This document shows, in pieces, positions 33,455 to 42,959 of a DNA stretch of 64,000 nt. This stretch comes from Erysipelotrichaceae bacterium OPF54 (GTDB lineage Bacteria; Bacillota_I; Bacilli_A; Erysipelotrichales; Erysipelotrichaceae). The notes below the pieces were generated by a model. That model saw nothing but the letters and a program-made list of their open reading frames with translations, was not told the DNA's origin and did no database searches. A program made the position numbers and the translations under genes. Position 1 is the stretch's first letter. Every line of letters begins with the position of its first letter. The stretch is taken from the NCBI GenBank assembly GCA_022834735.1, contig BQKD01000001.1, positions 1,155,659 to 1,219,658 of the forward strand, read 5' to 3'.

Positions 33455-34747
33455 ATGAAATGTAAGGTTGAAAAGCTTTGCGGGGGCTGCCAGCTGTTGA
33501 AGGTGGGCCGCGAAGAGCAGGCAAAAAGGAAAAGAGAAGCGGTCGAAGATATTATGGAGAAGGCGCATCTTGACGTGAAGGTGGCGCCGGTACGGATGGC
33601 TGAAAACGACTTGTATTACCGCAACAAGGTGATCGTGGGCTTTGCGAGAGATAAATCGAGAAAGGTGTTTTCGGGTCTGTACGCGGCCCATTCGCACCGG
33701 GTGGTCAATACGTCCGGATGCATGATGCAGCCGCTGATCGTTAACCAGATCATTGACGAGATCACGTCGCTGGTGGATTCGATGAAGATCGAGCTGTACA
33801 ACGAAAAGACGGGCACGGGACTGCTGCGTCATGTGATGGTGCGCTATGCCCATTCGACAAACGAAGTGATGGTCGTGTTCGTGACAAGCTCGAAAATGTT
33901 TCCTTCCCGAAGGAATATCGTTAACGCACTGGTGAAGAAATTTCCGCAGATCGTGACCATCGTGCAGAATATCAATCCGCGCCGGACAAGCATCGTCATG
34001 CAGGACGAGTCGATCGTTTTGTACGGCAAAGGATATATCACGGATATTTTGTGCGTTCTGAAGATCTCGTTTACGGCCAGTTCGTTTTATCAGATCCATT
34101 CCGAACAGTGCGATGTGCTGTACCGGCTGGCTGCCGATATGCTTGCCTTAAGGGTGCAGGACAAGGTACTGGATACGTATTGCGGTGTGGGCACGATCGG
34201 TTTGACGCTCGCTTCGAAATGCCGCGAGGTGACGGGTGTCGAAGTGAACGCGGACGCGGTGGAGATGGCGCGTCACAACGCCGCTCAGAACGGGATCAGA
34301 AATGCGCGCTTCGTGGCCATGGACTCGACGCAGTTCATGAAGCAGGCGCGCAAGTTCCATCAGAAATACGAGGCGATCATTCTGGATCCGCCGCGTGCCG
34401 GAACGACAAAGATGTTTATCGAATCGGCGTGTGCGCTGCAGCCGAACCGGATCCTGTATATTTCGTGCGATCCGCGTACGCAGGCGCGCGATCTCATCTA
34501 TTTCAAACGGTTCGGCTATTATACGGATGAGATCTGTCCGGTCGATATGTTCCCGAATACGGAGCATATCGAGACAGTGGCTCTGCTGACAAAGAGAAAG
34601 ATGCGCAGCAACAAGACGCCGTTTGCGCAGAAGAAAACCGATAAGCCGCATGGACCGGGCAAAGGCGGATTCCGGGGCGCGAAAACCGGATCGCAGAAGC
34701 GAAGAGGGACTGCGGGACGAAAGACAGGCAGGAACAAGCGCCGTTAA
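33455..34747 (+). CDS. 23S rRNA (uracil-5-)-methyltransferase, RlmD/RumA type
   Basis: A 430-residue SAM-dependent methyltransferase. It starts with an Fe-S-type CGGCQLL motif and has no N-terminal TRAM domain. The catalytic region includes SFYQIH, the SAM motif DTYCGVGTIGLTLA, the catalytic LDPPRAGT and the ISCDPRTQARDL nucleophile Cys. The last 50 residues are a Lys/Arg/Gly-rich tail (GPGKGGFRGAKTGSQKRR), longer than usual and probably RNA-binding. It methylates U in 23S rRNA; the exact position cannot be told from the sequence. Confidence 0.9.
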   Translation: MKCKVEKLCGGCQLLKVGREEQAKRKREAVEDIMEKAHLDVKVAPVRMAENDLYYRNKVIVGFARDKSRKVFSGLYAAHSHRVVNTSGCMMQPLIVNQIIDEITSLVDSMKIELYNEKTGTGLLRHVMVRYAHSTNEVMVVFVTSSKMFPSRRNIVNALVKKFPQIVTIVQNINPRRTSIVMQDESIVLYGKGYITDILCVLKISFTASSFYQIHSEQCDVLYRLAADMLALRVQDKVLDTYCGVGTIGLTLASKCREVTGVEVNADAVEMARHNAAQNGIRNARFVAMDSTQFMKQARKFHQKYEAIILDPPRAGTTKMFIESACALQPNRILYISCDPRTQARDLIYFKRFGYYTDEICPVDMFPNTEHIETVALLTKRKMRSNKTPFAQKKTDKPHGPGKGGFRGAKTGSQKRRGTAGRKTGRNKRR

Positions 34748-35079
34748 GAAGAAAATAAAGATTTGCGAAAAGGAAGATAGCGATGTCTTCCTTTTTTTGG
34801 TACAGGATGATCGATCGATTCTTTGGAGAGAATTTTGACTATTGTGCTCTTAAATATCAAAGAAAGGGCATAAAAGTCAATAAGAAAAAGTCCGTTTCTG
34901 GCGGACTTTCGTTATATGTAATTTTACTTCATTTTTTTGCGCAATTCCTCTCGTCATCCTGTTATTGCGCGATCTAAGAAAGGATATTATTTTTCATGCA
35001 TCTTCCTGCTGGAAAAAGAGAAAAGGTGAAGGGTAAAAATGCATGAGAGAAAGACTGGTTCGATCAAAAGACCGATTTA
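34748..35079. other. Intergenic region with two terminators, no gene seen
   Basis: A stem at 34770-34793 (AAGGAAGA with TCTTCCTT, then seven T) ends the methyltransferase gene. A second, AAAGTCCG with CGGACTTT at 34887-34909, could serve either strand. The rest is AT-rich with no convincing reading frame or RNA. Confidence 0.7.
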
Positions 35080-35388
35080 TTATTTGAGATATTTTACATT
35101 CTCGGCTATGAAGACGGGGTTGATATAGGTGCGGCCGTCTTTTTCGTGGTTTCTTGTCGAAATGCGGCCTTTTGCGCTGATCCACGTTCCGTGTTCGGCG
35201 ACGGCGCACAATGTTTCAGCTGCTCCGCGCCACATTTCGATCGGGATGTAGTCATAATCGTAATAGCCTTCGCTGTTGACGAAAGGACGCTGCACTTTCA
35301 AGGTGACTTCGGCGACCTTGAGGCCGTTGGCCGTTTCCTTGAGCTCGGGTTTCTGTTCGATTTCTCCTACGACACAAAATAAATTCAT
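35080..35388 (-). CDS. ssb: Single-stranded DNA-binding protein, short form
   Basis: A 102-residue OB-fold protein starting MNLFCVVGEIEQKPELKET, with ISAKGRIST and the end AENVKYLK typical of SSB. It lacks the acidic C-terminal tail that recruits partner proteins, so it is probably a secondary SSB rather than the replicative one encoded between rpsF and rpsR. AGGAGG stands seven bases before the ATG. A hairpin lies directly upstream in its leader. Confidence 0.85.
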   Translation of the reverse strand: MNLFCVVGEIEQKPELKETANGLKVAEVTLKVQRPFVNSEGYYDYDYIPIEMWRGAAETLCAVAEHGTWISAKGRISTRNHEKDGRTYINPVFIAENVKYLK

Positions 35389-35403
35389 CGGGTTCCTCCT
35401 TTC

Positions 35404-35431
35404 CGGAAAGAGAGGAAGTGTTCTCTTTCCG
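35404..35431 (-). promoter_or_regulatory. Leader hairpin upstream of ssb
   Basis: CGGAAAGAG (35404-35412) and CTCTTTCCG (35423-35431) form a perfect nine-base stem just before the ssb ribosome site. It may affect translation or mRNA stability. Confidence 0.4.
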
Positions 35432-35478
35432 AAAAGCATGATATCCTGTTTCCTTTTTTCGGACAAAGCGGATAAAGC

Positions 35479-35554
35479 ATGTAATTTGAAGGTTCTATGC
35501 CCAATTACATAAGAAAGAACGCATGTAATGGTGTGGTTTTATAGGAAATTACGT
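35479..35554. promoter_or_regulatory. Two inverted repeats between ssb and the GH1 gene
   Basis: ATGTAATT (35479-35486) with AATTACAT (35503-35510), and ATGTAAT (35523-35529) with ATTACGT (35548-35554), form two similar dyads 44 bases apart. They may be a pair of operator sites for the GH1 gene; the region contains no gene. Confidence 0.45.
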
Positions 35555-35651
35555 GAAAAAGACTCGATTTTCAAATTCCGGTTTCGGAGCAGTGTTTCGG
35601 TTTTATTTCATGAAATGGCGAAAAATCGAGAACGGTATTCCGAATGCCTGA

Positions 35652-37139
<1,488 letters not shown>

Positions 37140-37185
37140 GAAGCGCCGGCTCCTGCTGTCACGAAACAAATAATCTATAATCTGA

Positions 37186-37226
37186 AAAAAGATGGCTGAA
37201 GAAAGGGAATCTCCGGTCATCTTTTT
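37186..37226 (+). terminator. Terminator of the GH1 gene
   Basis: AAAAAGATG (37186-37194) pairs with CATCTTTTT (37218-37226) around a long loop. A TATAAT at 37232-37237 follows and may start the regulator's transcript. Confidence 0.5.
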
Positions 37227-37271
37227 GTGTGGTATAATGGAAAGCAGAGAAATACGAATGAGGTAAAGGAC

Positions 37272-38033
37272 ATGTTTGTTGAGGAAAGACAGGCGCAGAT
37301 CCTCAAGGATCTGCAGCAGAACGGAAAAGTTAGGGTGAAGGATCTGAGCGAGAAGTTTTCTGTTACGGAGGATCTCATTCGCAAGGATCTGCATACGCTC
37401 GAGGATGCGGGCAAGCTCAAGCGCATTTACGGCGGAGCGATCCTGATCAAGCAGAACGTGCACCGGGAGGTGGCGGCCCAGCGCAAGAACCTGAACCTGG
37501 ATGTGAAGAAGAAAATCGCGCAGAAGGCGTATTCGCTCATCGAGCCCGGAACGGTGGTGTTCCTGGATATTTCGACGACCAATGTGCAGCTGGCGCAGAT
37601 GATCGCTGCGAACAATCTGCCGGTCACGGTCGTGTCGAACATGATCGAGGTCATTTCGATCCTTTCCCACAGCAATGTGAATATCATCGCAATCGGGGGC
37701 GAGATGGATTTTGGCCGGGACGGCATGATCGGGGTCATGGCGTACGAGATGCTGAAAAAATTCCGTTTCGATCTGGCGTTTGTCGGGGTCGTGGGGGTCA
37801 ATCTGGCGGCCAACGAGGTCACGACTTATATGGCCAACGAAGGATTGTCCAAGACGCTGATCGTGAACAATTCGAAGAAGTCGTATATGATGTGCGAGCC
37901 GGAAAAGCTGGACGAAGAAGGTAATTTCAAATTTGCGGATGTGAGCGATTTTACCGGCTGTATCGTGGGAGAAAAGATTGCCGACACCCAGAAGGCGCTG
38001 TTCGAAGAGCTGGGCGTGGACGTGATCGAATAG
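37272..38033 (+). CDS. DeoR family transcriptional regulator
   Basis: A 253-residue regulator. The N-terminal winged HTH is typical of the family (ERQAQILKDL, VKDLSEKFSVTEDLIRKDLHTLE). The C-terminal sugar-phosphate-sensing domain contains FLDISTTNVQLAQ, TVVSNMIEV and AIGGEMD. DeoR regulators respond to phosphorylated sugars and usually control neighbouring sugar genes, so it may control the GH1 gene just upstream. AAAGGA lies six bases before the ATG. Confidence 0.9.
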   Translation: MFVEERQAQILKDLQQNGKVRVKDLSEKFSVTEDLIRKDLHTLEDAGKLKRIYGGAILIKQNVHREVAAQRKNLNLDVKKKIAQKAYSLIEPGTVVFLDISTTNVQLAQMIAANNLPVTVVSNMIEVISILSHSNVNIIAIGGEMDFGRDGMIGVMAYEMLKKFRFDLAFVGVVGVNLAANEVTTYMANEGLSKTLIVNNSKKSYMMCEPEKLDEEGNFKFADVSDFTGCIVGEKIADTQKALFEELGVDVIE

Positions 38034-38048
38034 ATCGGGGAGAAGTAG

Positions 38049-38264
38049 ATGAATGTTTTGATCATAAGTATATTTTCGACCGGGATTCTTTGTTTTCTGA
38101 TTGGCTATTTTGCGGGGATCCGGGAAACGAAAAGAAGGCAGAATGTGCTGCTCTTTCAGATGAAGGATCTGATCGACAAGCAGGATGCGGCATTGAAACA
38201 GCTGTCGCCGCTTCTGGATGAAAAGATCGTGAATGTACGCCAAAAACAGGAGAAGGAGAAATAG
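38049..38264 (+). CDS. Small single-pass membrane protein (71 aa)
   Basis: A protein of 71 residues with one hydrophobic segment (about 3-24) followed by a charged, helical, coiled-coil-like cytoplasmic part (RRQNVLLFQMKDLIDKQDAALKQ, cited by its start RRQNVLLFQ). GGGGAGAAG precedes the ATG. It follows the DeoR gene after 15 bases and may be co-transcribed. No family is recognised. Confidence 0.55.
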   Translation: MNVLIISIFSTGILCFLIGYFAGIRETKRRQNVLLFQMKDLIDKQDAALKQLSPLLDEKIVNVRQKQEKEK

Positions 38265-38471
38265 GATGTGGAAGGAACGGCTGTTTCTTCTTTTTTTGTT
38301 TGAAAAGCTCTGAATGCTCTTCATATCTATAGAATCGTTAAATTTGATAATTAAAATAGATATAATATACAAAATGTATAGAAAATAGATTTATATTTGA
38401 ATTTCTATACCTTCTATTTTAAAATAATATTAACAATACGGAATGTGATCTGCTTAGGAGGAGGGATTTGC

Positions 38472-39893
38472 ATGTCGGAACGTTTTTTAGATGCGAAGCT
38501 TTGTGAAATTGAAATCAATGGCATGAAAAATGTGCTTCATGGCGAACTTGTATTTCAAAATATAAACGGTTTGATCAGGAATAGCGAAGAAGGATATCGG
38601 TACAATCATGTTACGGGAATGTACGGAAATAATGGCTCCGGAAAATCAACTGTCGTTCAGACAATGTCTTTTCTGCGTGATCTCATCGCAAAAGATTACT
38701 TTTTACCGGAAGGAAGAAAAAAGAGATTAGCGAGCCAGCACCGGCTGCTGATCAATGCAAAAAAGAATATGACGGAAAATCGCTTTCTTGTCTTTCTAAA
38801 AAAAGAAGCGGAAGCCGTATTTCTGGAATATTCGGTCCGGATAGAAAAATGCGGTGAACAATATTTGGTTTCTCATGAAAAGGTTCGAAGAAAGGCAAAA
38901 GAAGAAGGTAAGTCTTGGGAAGCGTGGAAGATCATGCTGGAATATGATCGTGCGCTGGATGAGATCCGCGTAGACGGGCGTAAACTGAAGAAAACCGGCA
39001 TTTTGTTCACGAAACTTATGGCTTATCAGGAACAGAGAGAAAAATCCGATGATCTGAAGTCATTTTTCTTTGATGATTCGGCTTATGATCTTTTAAATGA
39101 ATCCTGTGCAAAAAATGTTCAGGATACATTATGCGATTTGCTGGAATTTATAAATTATGATCTGCTGACATTGGAATATGATCAGTTTTCTGAAACGGAT
39201 CACTGGGTCCTTCCAATCATGGTCCGTCTACCGAATAACTATGGTCATATTCAGGGAATGCTTCCAATTATTATGCGTCCGGGAGAAAAACAGTTCGTGC
39301 CCGCGCTTTTATACTCGGTTGTTGTGAATGTATTTTTTCAGATTCATACAGTTCTGAAAACAATTATTCCTGATCTGGATATAGGATTGAAAAATATAGA
39401 ACAGGTTGTCGATAAAAATGGCGATGATGGATATTCGTTCGAGGTCATGAGCAGTCGAAATGGGGTGGAAATTCCGCTGATCCATGAATCGCTTGGAATC
39501 AAGAAGATTATTTTTATGATCAATATGCTCGTAGATTGCTACAATGATCCACGCATCAATTTATTTATTGATGAAATGGATTCAGGGGTTTTTGAACATT
39601 TGCTCGGACAATTGGTCGAAGCGTTTGATCAAAAGGCGAAAGGCTTTTTATTCTTTACTGCACACAATCTTCGTCCTTTGGAAAAGATCAACTATAAAGA
39701 ACTTTATTTTACGACTACAGATCCGGAAAACCGGTATGCGAAACTTTCGATTGTTGGGAACAATAATCCGCGGAACGTATATTTTCATGATCTGAATCTT
39801 GGCAGGCCGAAGGGTGCTGATTTTGCAAAAGTTCCTTCAGTTTCTCAAATTAAACTTGGTTTTATGAAAGCAGGCAAAACAAGAAATGGCTAG
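38472..39893 (+). CDS. AAA family ATPase (OLD/RloA-like) of a two-gene defence-like module
   Basis: A 473-residue ABC/SMC-type AAA ATPase. Walker A is GMYGNNGSGKSTV (about residues 49-61), a signature-like LIHESLGIKKI (about 337), Walker B LFIDEMDSG (about 361) and a switch His in FFTAHNLRPLE. This is the AAA_15/AAA_21 arrangement of OLD, RloA and related defence ATPases. Its end overlaps the next gene by eight bases. AGGAGGAGGG before the ATG at 38472 sets the start. It is AT-richer than the housekeeping genes to the left. The anti-phage role is inferred from architecture and island context. Confidence 0.82.
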   Translation: MSERFLDAKLCEIEINGMKNVLHGELVFQNINGLIRNSEEGYRYNHVTGMYGNNGSGKSTVVQTMSFLRDLIAKDYFLPEGRKKRLASQHRLLINAKKNMTENRFLVFLKKEAEAVFLEYSVRIEKCGEQYLVSHEKVRRKAKEEGKSWEAWKIMLEYDRALDEIRVDGRKLKKTGILFTKLMAYQEQREKSDDLKSFFFDDSAYDLLNESCAKNVQDTLCDLLEFINYDLLTLEYDQFSETDHWVLPIMVRLPNNYGHIQGMLPIIMRPGEKQFVPALLYSVVVNVFFQIHTVLKTIIPDLDIGLKNIEQVVDKNGDDGYSFEVMSSRNGVEIPLIHESLGIKKIIFMINMLVDCYNDPRINLFIDEMDSGVFEHLLGQLVEAFDQKAKGFLFFTAHNLRPLEKINYKELYFTTTDPENRYAKLSIVGNNNPRNVYFHDLNLGRPKGADFAKVPSVSQIKLGFMKAGKTRNG

Positions 39894-40665
39894 AAAGCAG
39901 ATTATTTTGCTGGTGGTCGAGGGACCAAGCGATCAAACGGCGCTCGAGGCAGTTTTTGAACGGATATTTAATAGAACACATATTCAATTCTACGTAATGC
40001 ATGATGATTTAACGGCTGATATGAATTTAAGAAAAACTCCGCAAGATGCCATAAAAGGAGCACGAAAAACATTTCTCACACAGCACAAGGTCGATGGCTT
40101 TAAAGAAAAGGATATCAAAAAAGTTGTTTTACTTTCGGATACGGATGGATGTTTTATAGAGGATCAATATATTGTAAATGATTCACGATATCCTGGAAAA
40201 TTCTTCTATGAAGAACACTGTATCCGCAGTTCGAGAATAAATGATGTAAAAAAACGTAATCAAATCAAGTCACAACGTATGAGGATGTTGTGCGGAAAAA
40301 ATGAAATTGCCGGTAAACCATTCGAACACTATTATATGTCCTGTAACCTTGATCATGTTCTGTATGGGAAAAATAATTTGATCGATTTACAGAAAGAAGA
40401 GGAAGCTCTTGCAGCTGCATTGAAGTATGCTGATGATCCAGAGGCGTTTGTTAATGAGATTGTGCTCGCTCTTTTTCCGGCTCAATCGAAATCGTATGAA
40501 CGATCATGGAAGTTTATCCAGGAAGGAATTCATTCCTTATCCCGATGCACGAATCTGATCTGGTTTTTGTTTCGCAATAATGAAGATCTTGATCCTTCGA
40601 TCCGTGCGATCGTAATGGAGTGGTATCTTGAACAGCAAAGTGATGGAGCAACAGATAGAAGCTGA
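39886..40665 (+). CDS. TOPRIM-like protein, partner of the upstream ATPase
   Basis: A 259-residue protein. The N terminus LLVVEGPSDQTALEAVF places a Glu after a beta strand, and VVLLSDTDGCFI (about residues 83-94) gives a DxD motif, the pattern of TOPRIM nucleases. OLD and PARIS systems also pair an AAA ATPase with a TOPRIM domain, in one or two proteins. This protein is not clearly RloB or DUF4435, so I do not name the system. Its start overlaps the ATPase gene, showing translational coupling. Confidence 0.68.
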   Translation: MARKQIILLVVEGPSDQTALEAVFERIFNRTHIQFYVMHDDLTADMNLRKTPQDAIKGARKTFLTQHKVDGFKEKDIKKVVLLSDTDGCFIEDQYIVNDSRYPGKFFYEEHCIRSSRINDVKKRNQIKSQRMRMLCGKNEIAGKPFEHYYMSCNLDHVLYGKNNLIDLQKEEEALAAALKYADDPEAFVNEIVLALFPAQSKSYERSWKFIQEGIHSLSRCTNLIWFLFRNNEDLDPSIRAIVMEWYLEQQSDGATDRS

Positions 40666-40713
40666 AAAACGTATTGATAAAGCGGAATAAAATGTAGATC
40701 AAGGTATATGCAT

Positions 40714-40974
40714 ATGAAACAAATGAATAGAACGAATCCGGTCATCATGGACTATTATGACCGGAAAGTGATCGAAATGATCATGGATAAGTATGGAATT
40801 CCTGAATTCGAAGCGATCGATCGTTTTTTGTCTTCGCAAACACATGAATGGCTGGAAGACAGGGAATGTGGCATGTATTACTTCAATGAAATGGCAATAT
40901 TTGAAATGTGGGAAGTAGAAATGATCACGGGCGATGCACGCAACGCGCCGTGTCTGCGGGAGGATGCAGAGTGA
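40714..40974 (+). CDS. Small protein upstream of a DUF3791-like gene
   Basis: An 86-residue acidic protein (MKQMNRTNPVIMDYYDRKV...). The pattern of an N-terminal helix, FLSSQTHEWLEDRECGMYYF and then IFEMWEVEMITGDARN resembles small Firmicute proteins that I recall sitting next to DUF3791 genes. It overlaps the next gene by four bases (GTGA). An ATG at 40708 is also possible, but AAGG is better spaced for 40714. It may be one half of a toxin-antitoxin-like pair; this is inference. Confidence 0.6.
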   Translation: MKQMNRTNPVIMDYYDRKVIEMIMDKYGIPEFEAIDRFLSSQTHEWLEDRECGMYYFNEMAIFEMWEVEMITGDARNAPCLREDAE

Positions 40975-41180
40975 GCGAGCAGGCAAAATTTTTTATTCTG
41001 TTGATCGAATGGTATTCGGATTGGAAGAACCTTTCAACAAAAGCAGTCTATGAAAAGTGGAAAGAATCCGGCCATCTGAAAGATATTTACGACAGATACT
41101 GGATCTACCATCAGGAAGCGCTGGAAAACGCATTTCATGATATCGATCACCTCATGGAAACTGGAAGCTTTTTGTATTGA
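40971..41180 (+). CDS. DUF3791-like small protein
   Basis: A 69-residue protein starting at GTG 40971, which overlaps the preceding stop as GTGA; GGGAGG lies eight bases upstream and supports the start. The sequence (LLIEWYSDWKNLSTKAVYEKW, then IYDRYWIYHQEALENAFHDID) fits the DUF3791 pattern. DUF3791 genes are commonly found in pairs or trios in mobile regions and are suspected toxin-antitoxin parts. Confidence 0.62.
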   Translation: MSEQAKFFILLIEWYSDWKNLSTKAVYEKWKESGHLKDIYDRYWIYHQEALENAFHDIDHLMETGSFLY

Positions 41181-41274
41181 TCAGACTTTGCATATTTTTT
41201 TCAAATGAATCATGTAGATCGGCGTAATACGGATTCGGACTGGCAGATCCGGATTATAGGATATGACCGGTTGA

Positions 41275-41439
41275 TTTGACAAAGAGGAGAGGAAGTCAGA
41301 GCTAAAACTCTTTTTGTTAGGCGAAGCGGAAAGAAAAGCCGTGATGGATAGGCTGGATCTGTTAAAGAGCAGATTGCCGAATATGGATGTAGCTTCGTCC
41401 GTACCAGTGCTGTATGAAAGATTTCTTTCTGATGAATAA
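41275..41439 (+). pseudogene. Remnant of an unidentified coding sequence
   Basis: An open frame of 54 codons without a start encodes a coding-looking stretch (SELKLFLLGEAERKAVMDRL, then VPVLYERFLSDE) ending at TAA 41437-41439. A stop immediately precedes it. It seems to be the C terminus of a gene whose front was lost. The rest of 41181-41571 holds no gene. Confidence 0.4.
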
Positions 41440-41453
41440 AAATTTACAGTATT

Positions 41454-41488
41454 AAAAGCTTTTGTCAGGTTTTTGAACAAAAGCTTTT
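41454..41488 (+). terminator. Strong hairpin after the gene remnant
   Basis: AAAAGCTTTTGT (41454-41465) pairs perfectly with ACAAAAGCTTTT (41477-41488). It works as a terminator on either strand and shields the abiE operon from upstream transcription. Confidence 0.75.
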
Positions 41489-41571
41489 CTAATGAATAAA
41501 TTAGTTAAAAAAATGATCAAAACCCTTATATTTTAAAGGATATTGAGCTAATATTTAACTAGGTGATGCAG

Positions 41572-42339
41572 ATGAAATATTATAATGAAATTCTTGATCT
41601 GGGAGTTTTTACTCGACAGGATGCAGAGCAGATTATTGGAAACGAGAAAACGACAGACTCCTTTTTATGGCGCTCTCTTAAAAAGGAATATATAAAAAGA
41701 ATCAAACATAATTACTATGTAGTAACAGATATTGTTAACGACAGTTCATTATGTAATAAATACGAAATCGCAACAAAGCTTAATAAGGATAATTATGTTG
41801 CCTATCATTCGGCTCTTGAATATTACGGGTATAATAATCAAGTGTTTAACGAAATAATATATTGCGGAAAAAAGAGAACAAAAGATTTTGAATTTGACAG
41901 TATTTCCTATCATTTTGTAGAGAGTAAATGTGATCTTCAGATCCAGAAAAATTATGATGGAGTACGGATAACAAGCCTGGAAAGAACCATGGTTGATTGT
42001 ATCGATCGTATGGATCTTGCCGGAGGAATAGAGGAAATATACAGAGCTTTTGATTGTATTGGTCGGGTTGATGAGAAAAAAATAATTGAAATACTGGATT
42101 TTTATGATAAAAAAATATTATATCAGCGTGCTGGATTTATTTTTGAAACTTTTAACAATAAATTGCATATCAGCGATTCTATATTAAATTATATTCATTC
42201 GAAAATCGGTTCTTCCAAGTGTTATTTAATTTCATCGAAAAAAATGAAAAATACAATGCTTGATAAAAAATGGAATGTTTGTATTCCAACATATATTTCC
42301 CAAATATTGACAAAAGGAGGATATGGAGATGAATTTTAA
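41572..42339 (+). CDS. AbiEi-like antitoxin / transcriptional regulator
   Basis: A 255-residue type IV antitoxin of the AbiE system. The N-terminal winged HTH (FTRQDAEQIIG, IKRIKHNYYVV) is followed by the AbiEi C-terminal domain with the hallmark YHSALEYYGY and RITSLERTMVDCIDR. AbiEi represses its own operon and neutralises AbiEii without direct binding. The start is ambiguous (GTG 41563, ATG 41566 or ATG 41572); AGGTG is best spaced for 41572. It overlaps the toxin gene by 11 bases. The frame is intact, unlike the toxin. Confidence 0.85.
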   Translation: MKYYNEILDLGVFTRQDAEQIIGNEKTTDSFLWRSLKKEYIKRIKHNYYVVTDIVNDSSLCNKYEIATKLNKDNYVAYHSALEYYGYNNQVFNEIIYCGKKRTKDFEFDSISYHFVESKCDLQIQKNYDGVRITSLERTMVDCIDRMDLAGGIEEIYRAFDCIGRVDEKKIIEILDFYDKKILYQRAGFIFETFNNKLHISDSILNYIHSKIGSSKCYLISSKKMKNTMLDKKWNVCIPTYISQILTKGGYGDEF

Positions 42340-42959
42340 TAAAAGACTGCTGCAAAAAGAAGCGCAAAAAAATAATTATGTTAGAGATACTTATGAAAAA
42401 GTGGTGCGTTTAGTGGATATTCTTGCTTATATAAGATCGATCCCGTTTTTATTCGATAATCTAGCCGGCCATTAATTTAACGATTTTTAATCTTCCACGT
42501 TTGTCAGTTGATATCGATCTGGATTATACAAACAATGTGAGCAAAGAGGAAATGATGGAAACCAGAAAGAAGATCAATACACTTCTTGTGGATTACTTGG
42601 AGAAAAACGAATATCGACTGGATAGAGAAAGAAGAACACATCATGCTTTGGACAGTATCAAGGCATATTATAAAAATGCAGGAGGCAATACAGATTCGAT
42701 TAAAATAGAAATAAATTATATACTACGTGCACATGTATACGATCCAATCATAATAAAAAGTAAAAACTATGGATTAATTAAGGATATTGAAATACGTACA
42801 TTAGATCCAATTGAAATATACGGGAGCAAGCTGGTAGCACTAATGTCTCGGTCTACTCCTAGAGATCTTTATGATTTTTTCTATATGATCAATTCAAAAC
42901 GATTTAACGAAGAAGAAATTCAAAAGATAAAAAAATGCGCCGTGTTTTATCAACTATAG
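42329..42959 (+). pseudogene. AbiEii-like nucleotidyltransferase toxin, broken
   Basis: The gene starts at ATG 42329 (MNFNKRLLQKEAQ), and after 48 codons reaches TAA at 42473-42475. Reading resumes in another frame from about 42468 (AINLTIFNLPRLSVDIDLDY) and ends at 42959. At the break, where intact DUF1814/AbiEii proteins read KGGTA, the residues between DNLA and AINL are missing, so the conserved GG(S/T) nucleotide-binding motif is deleted while DxD (DIDLD) remains. The C terminus is cut by the tnpB element at 42950, whose sequence supplies the stop. Confidence 0.85.

Noticed and set aside
38472..40665. Naming the ATPase/TOPRIM-like pair as PARIS (AriAB)
   Set aside because: The second protein does not show a recognisable DUF4435 pattern, so the specific name is not supported.
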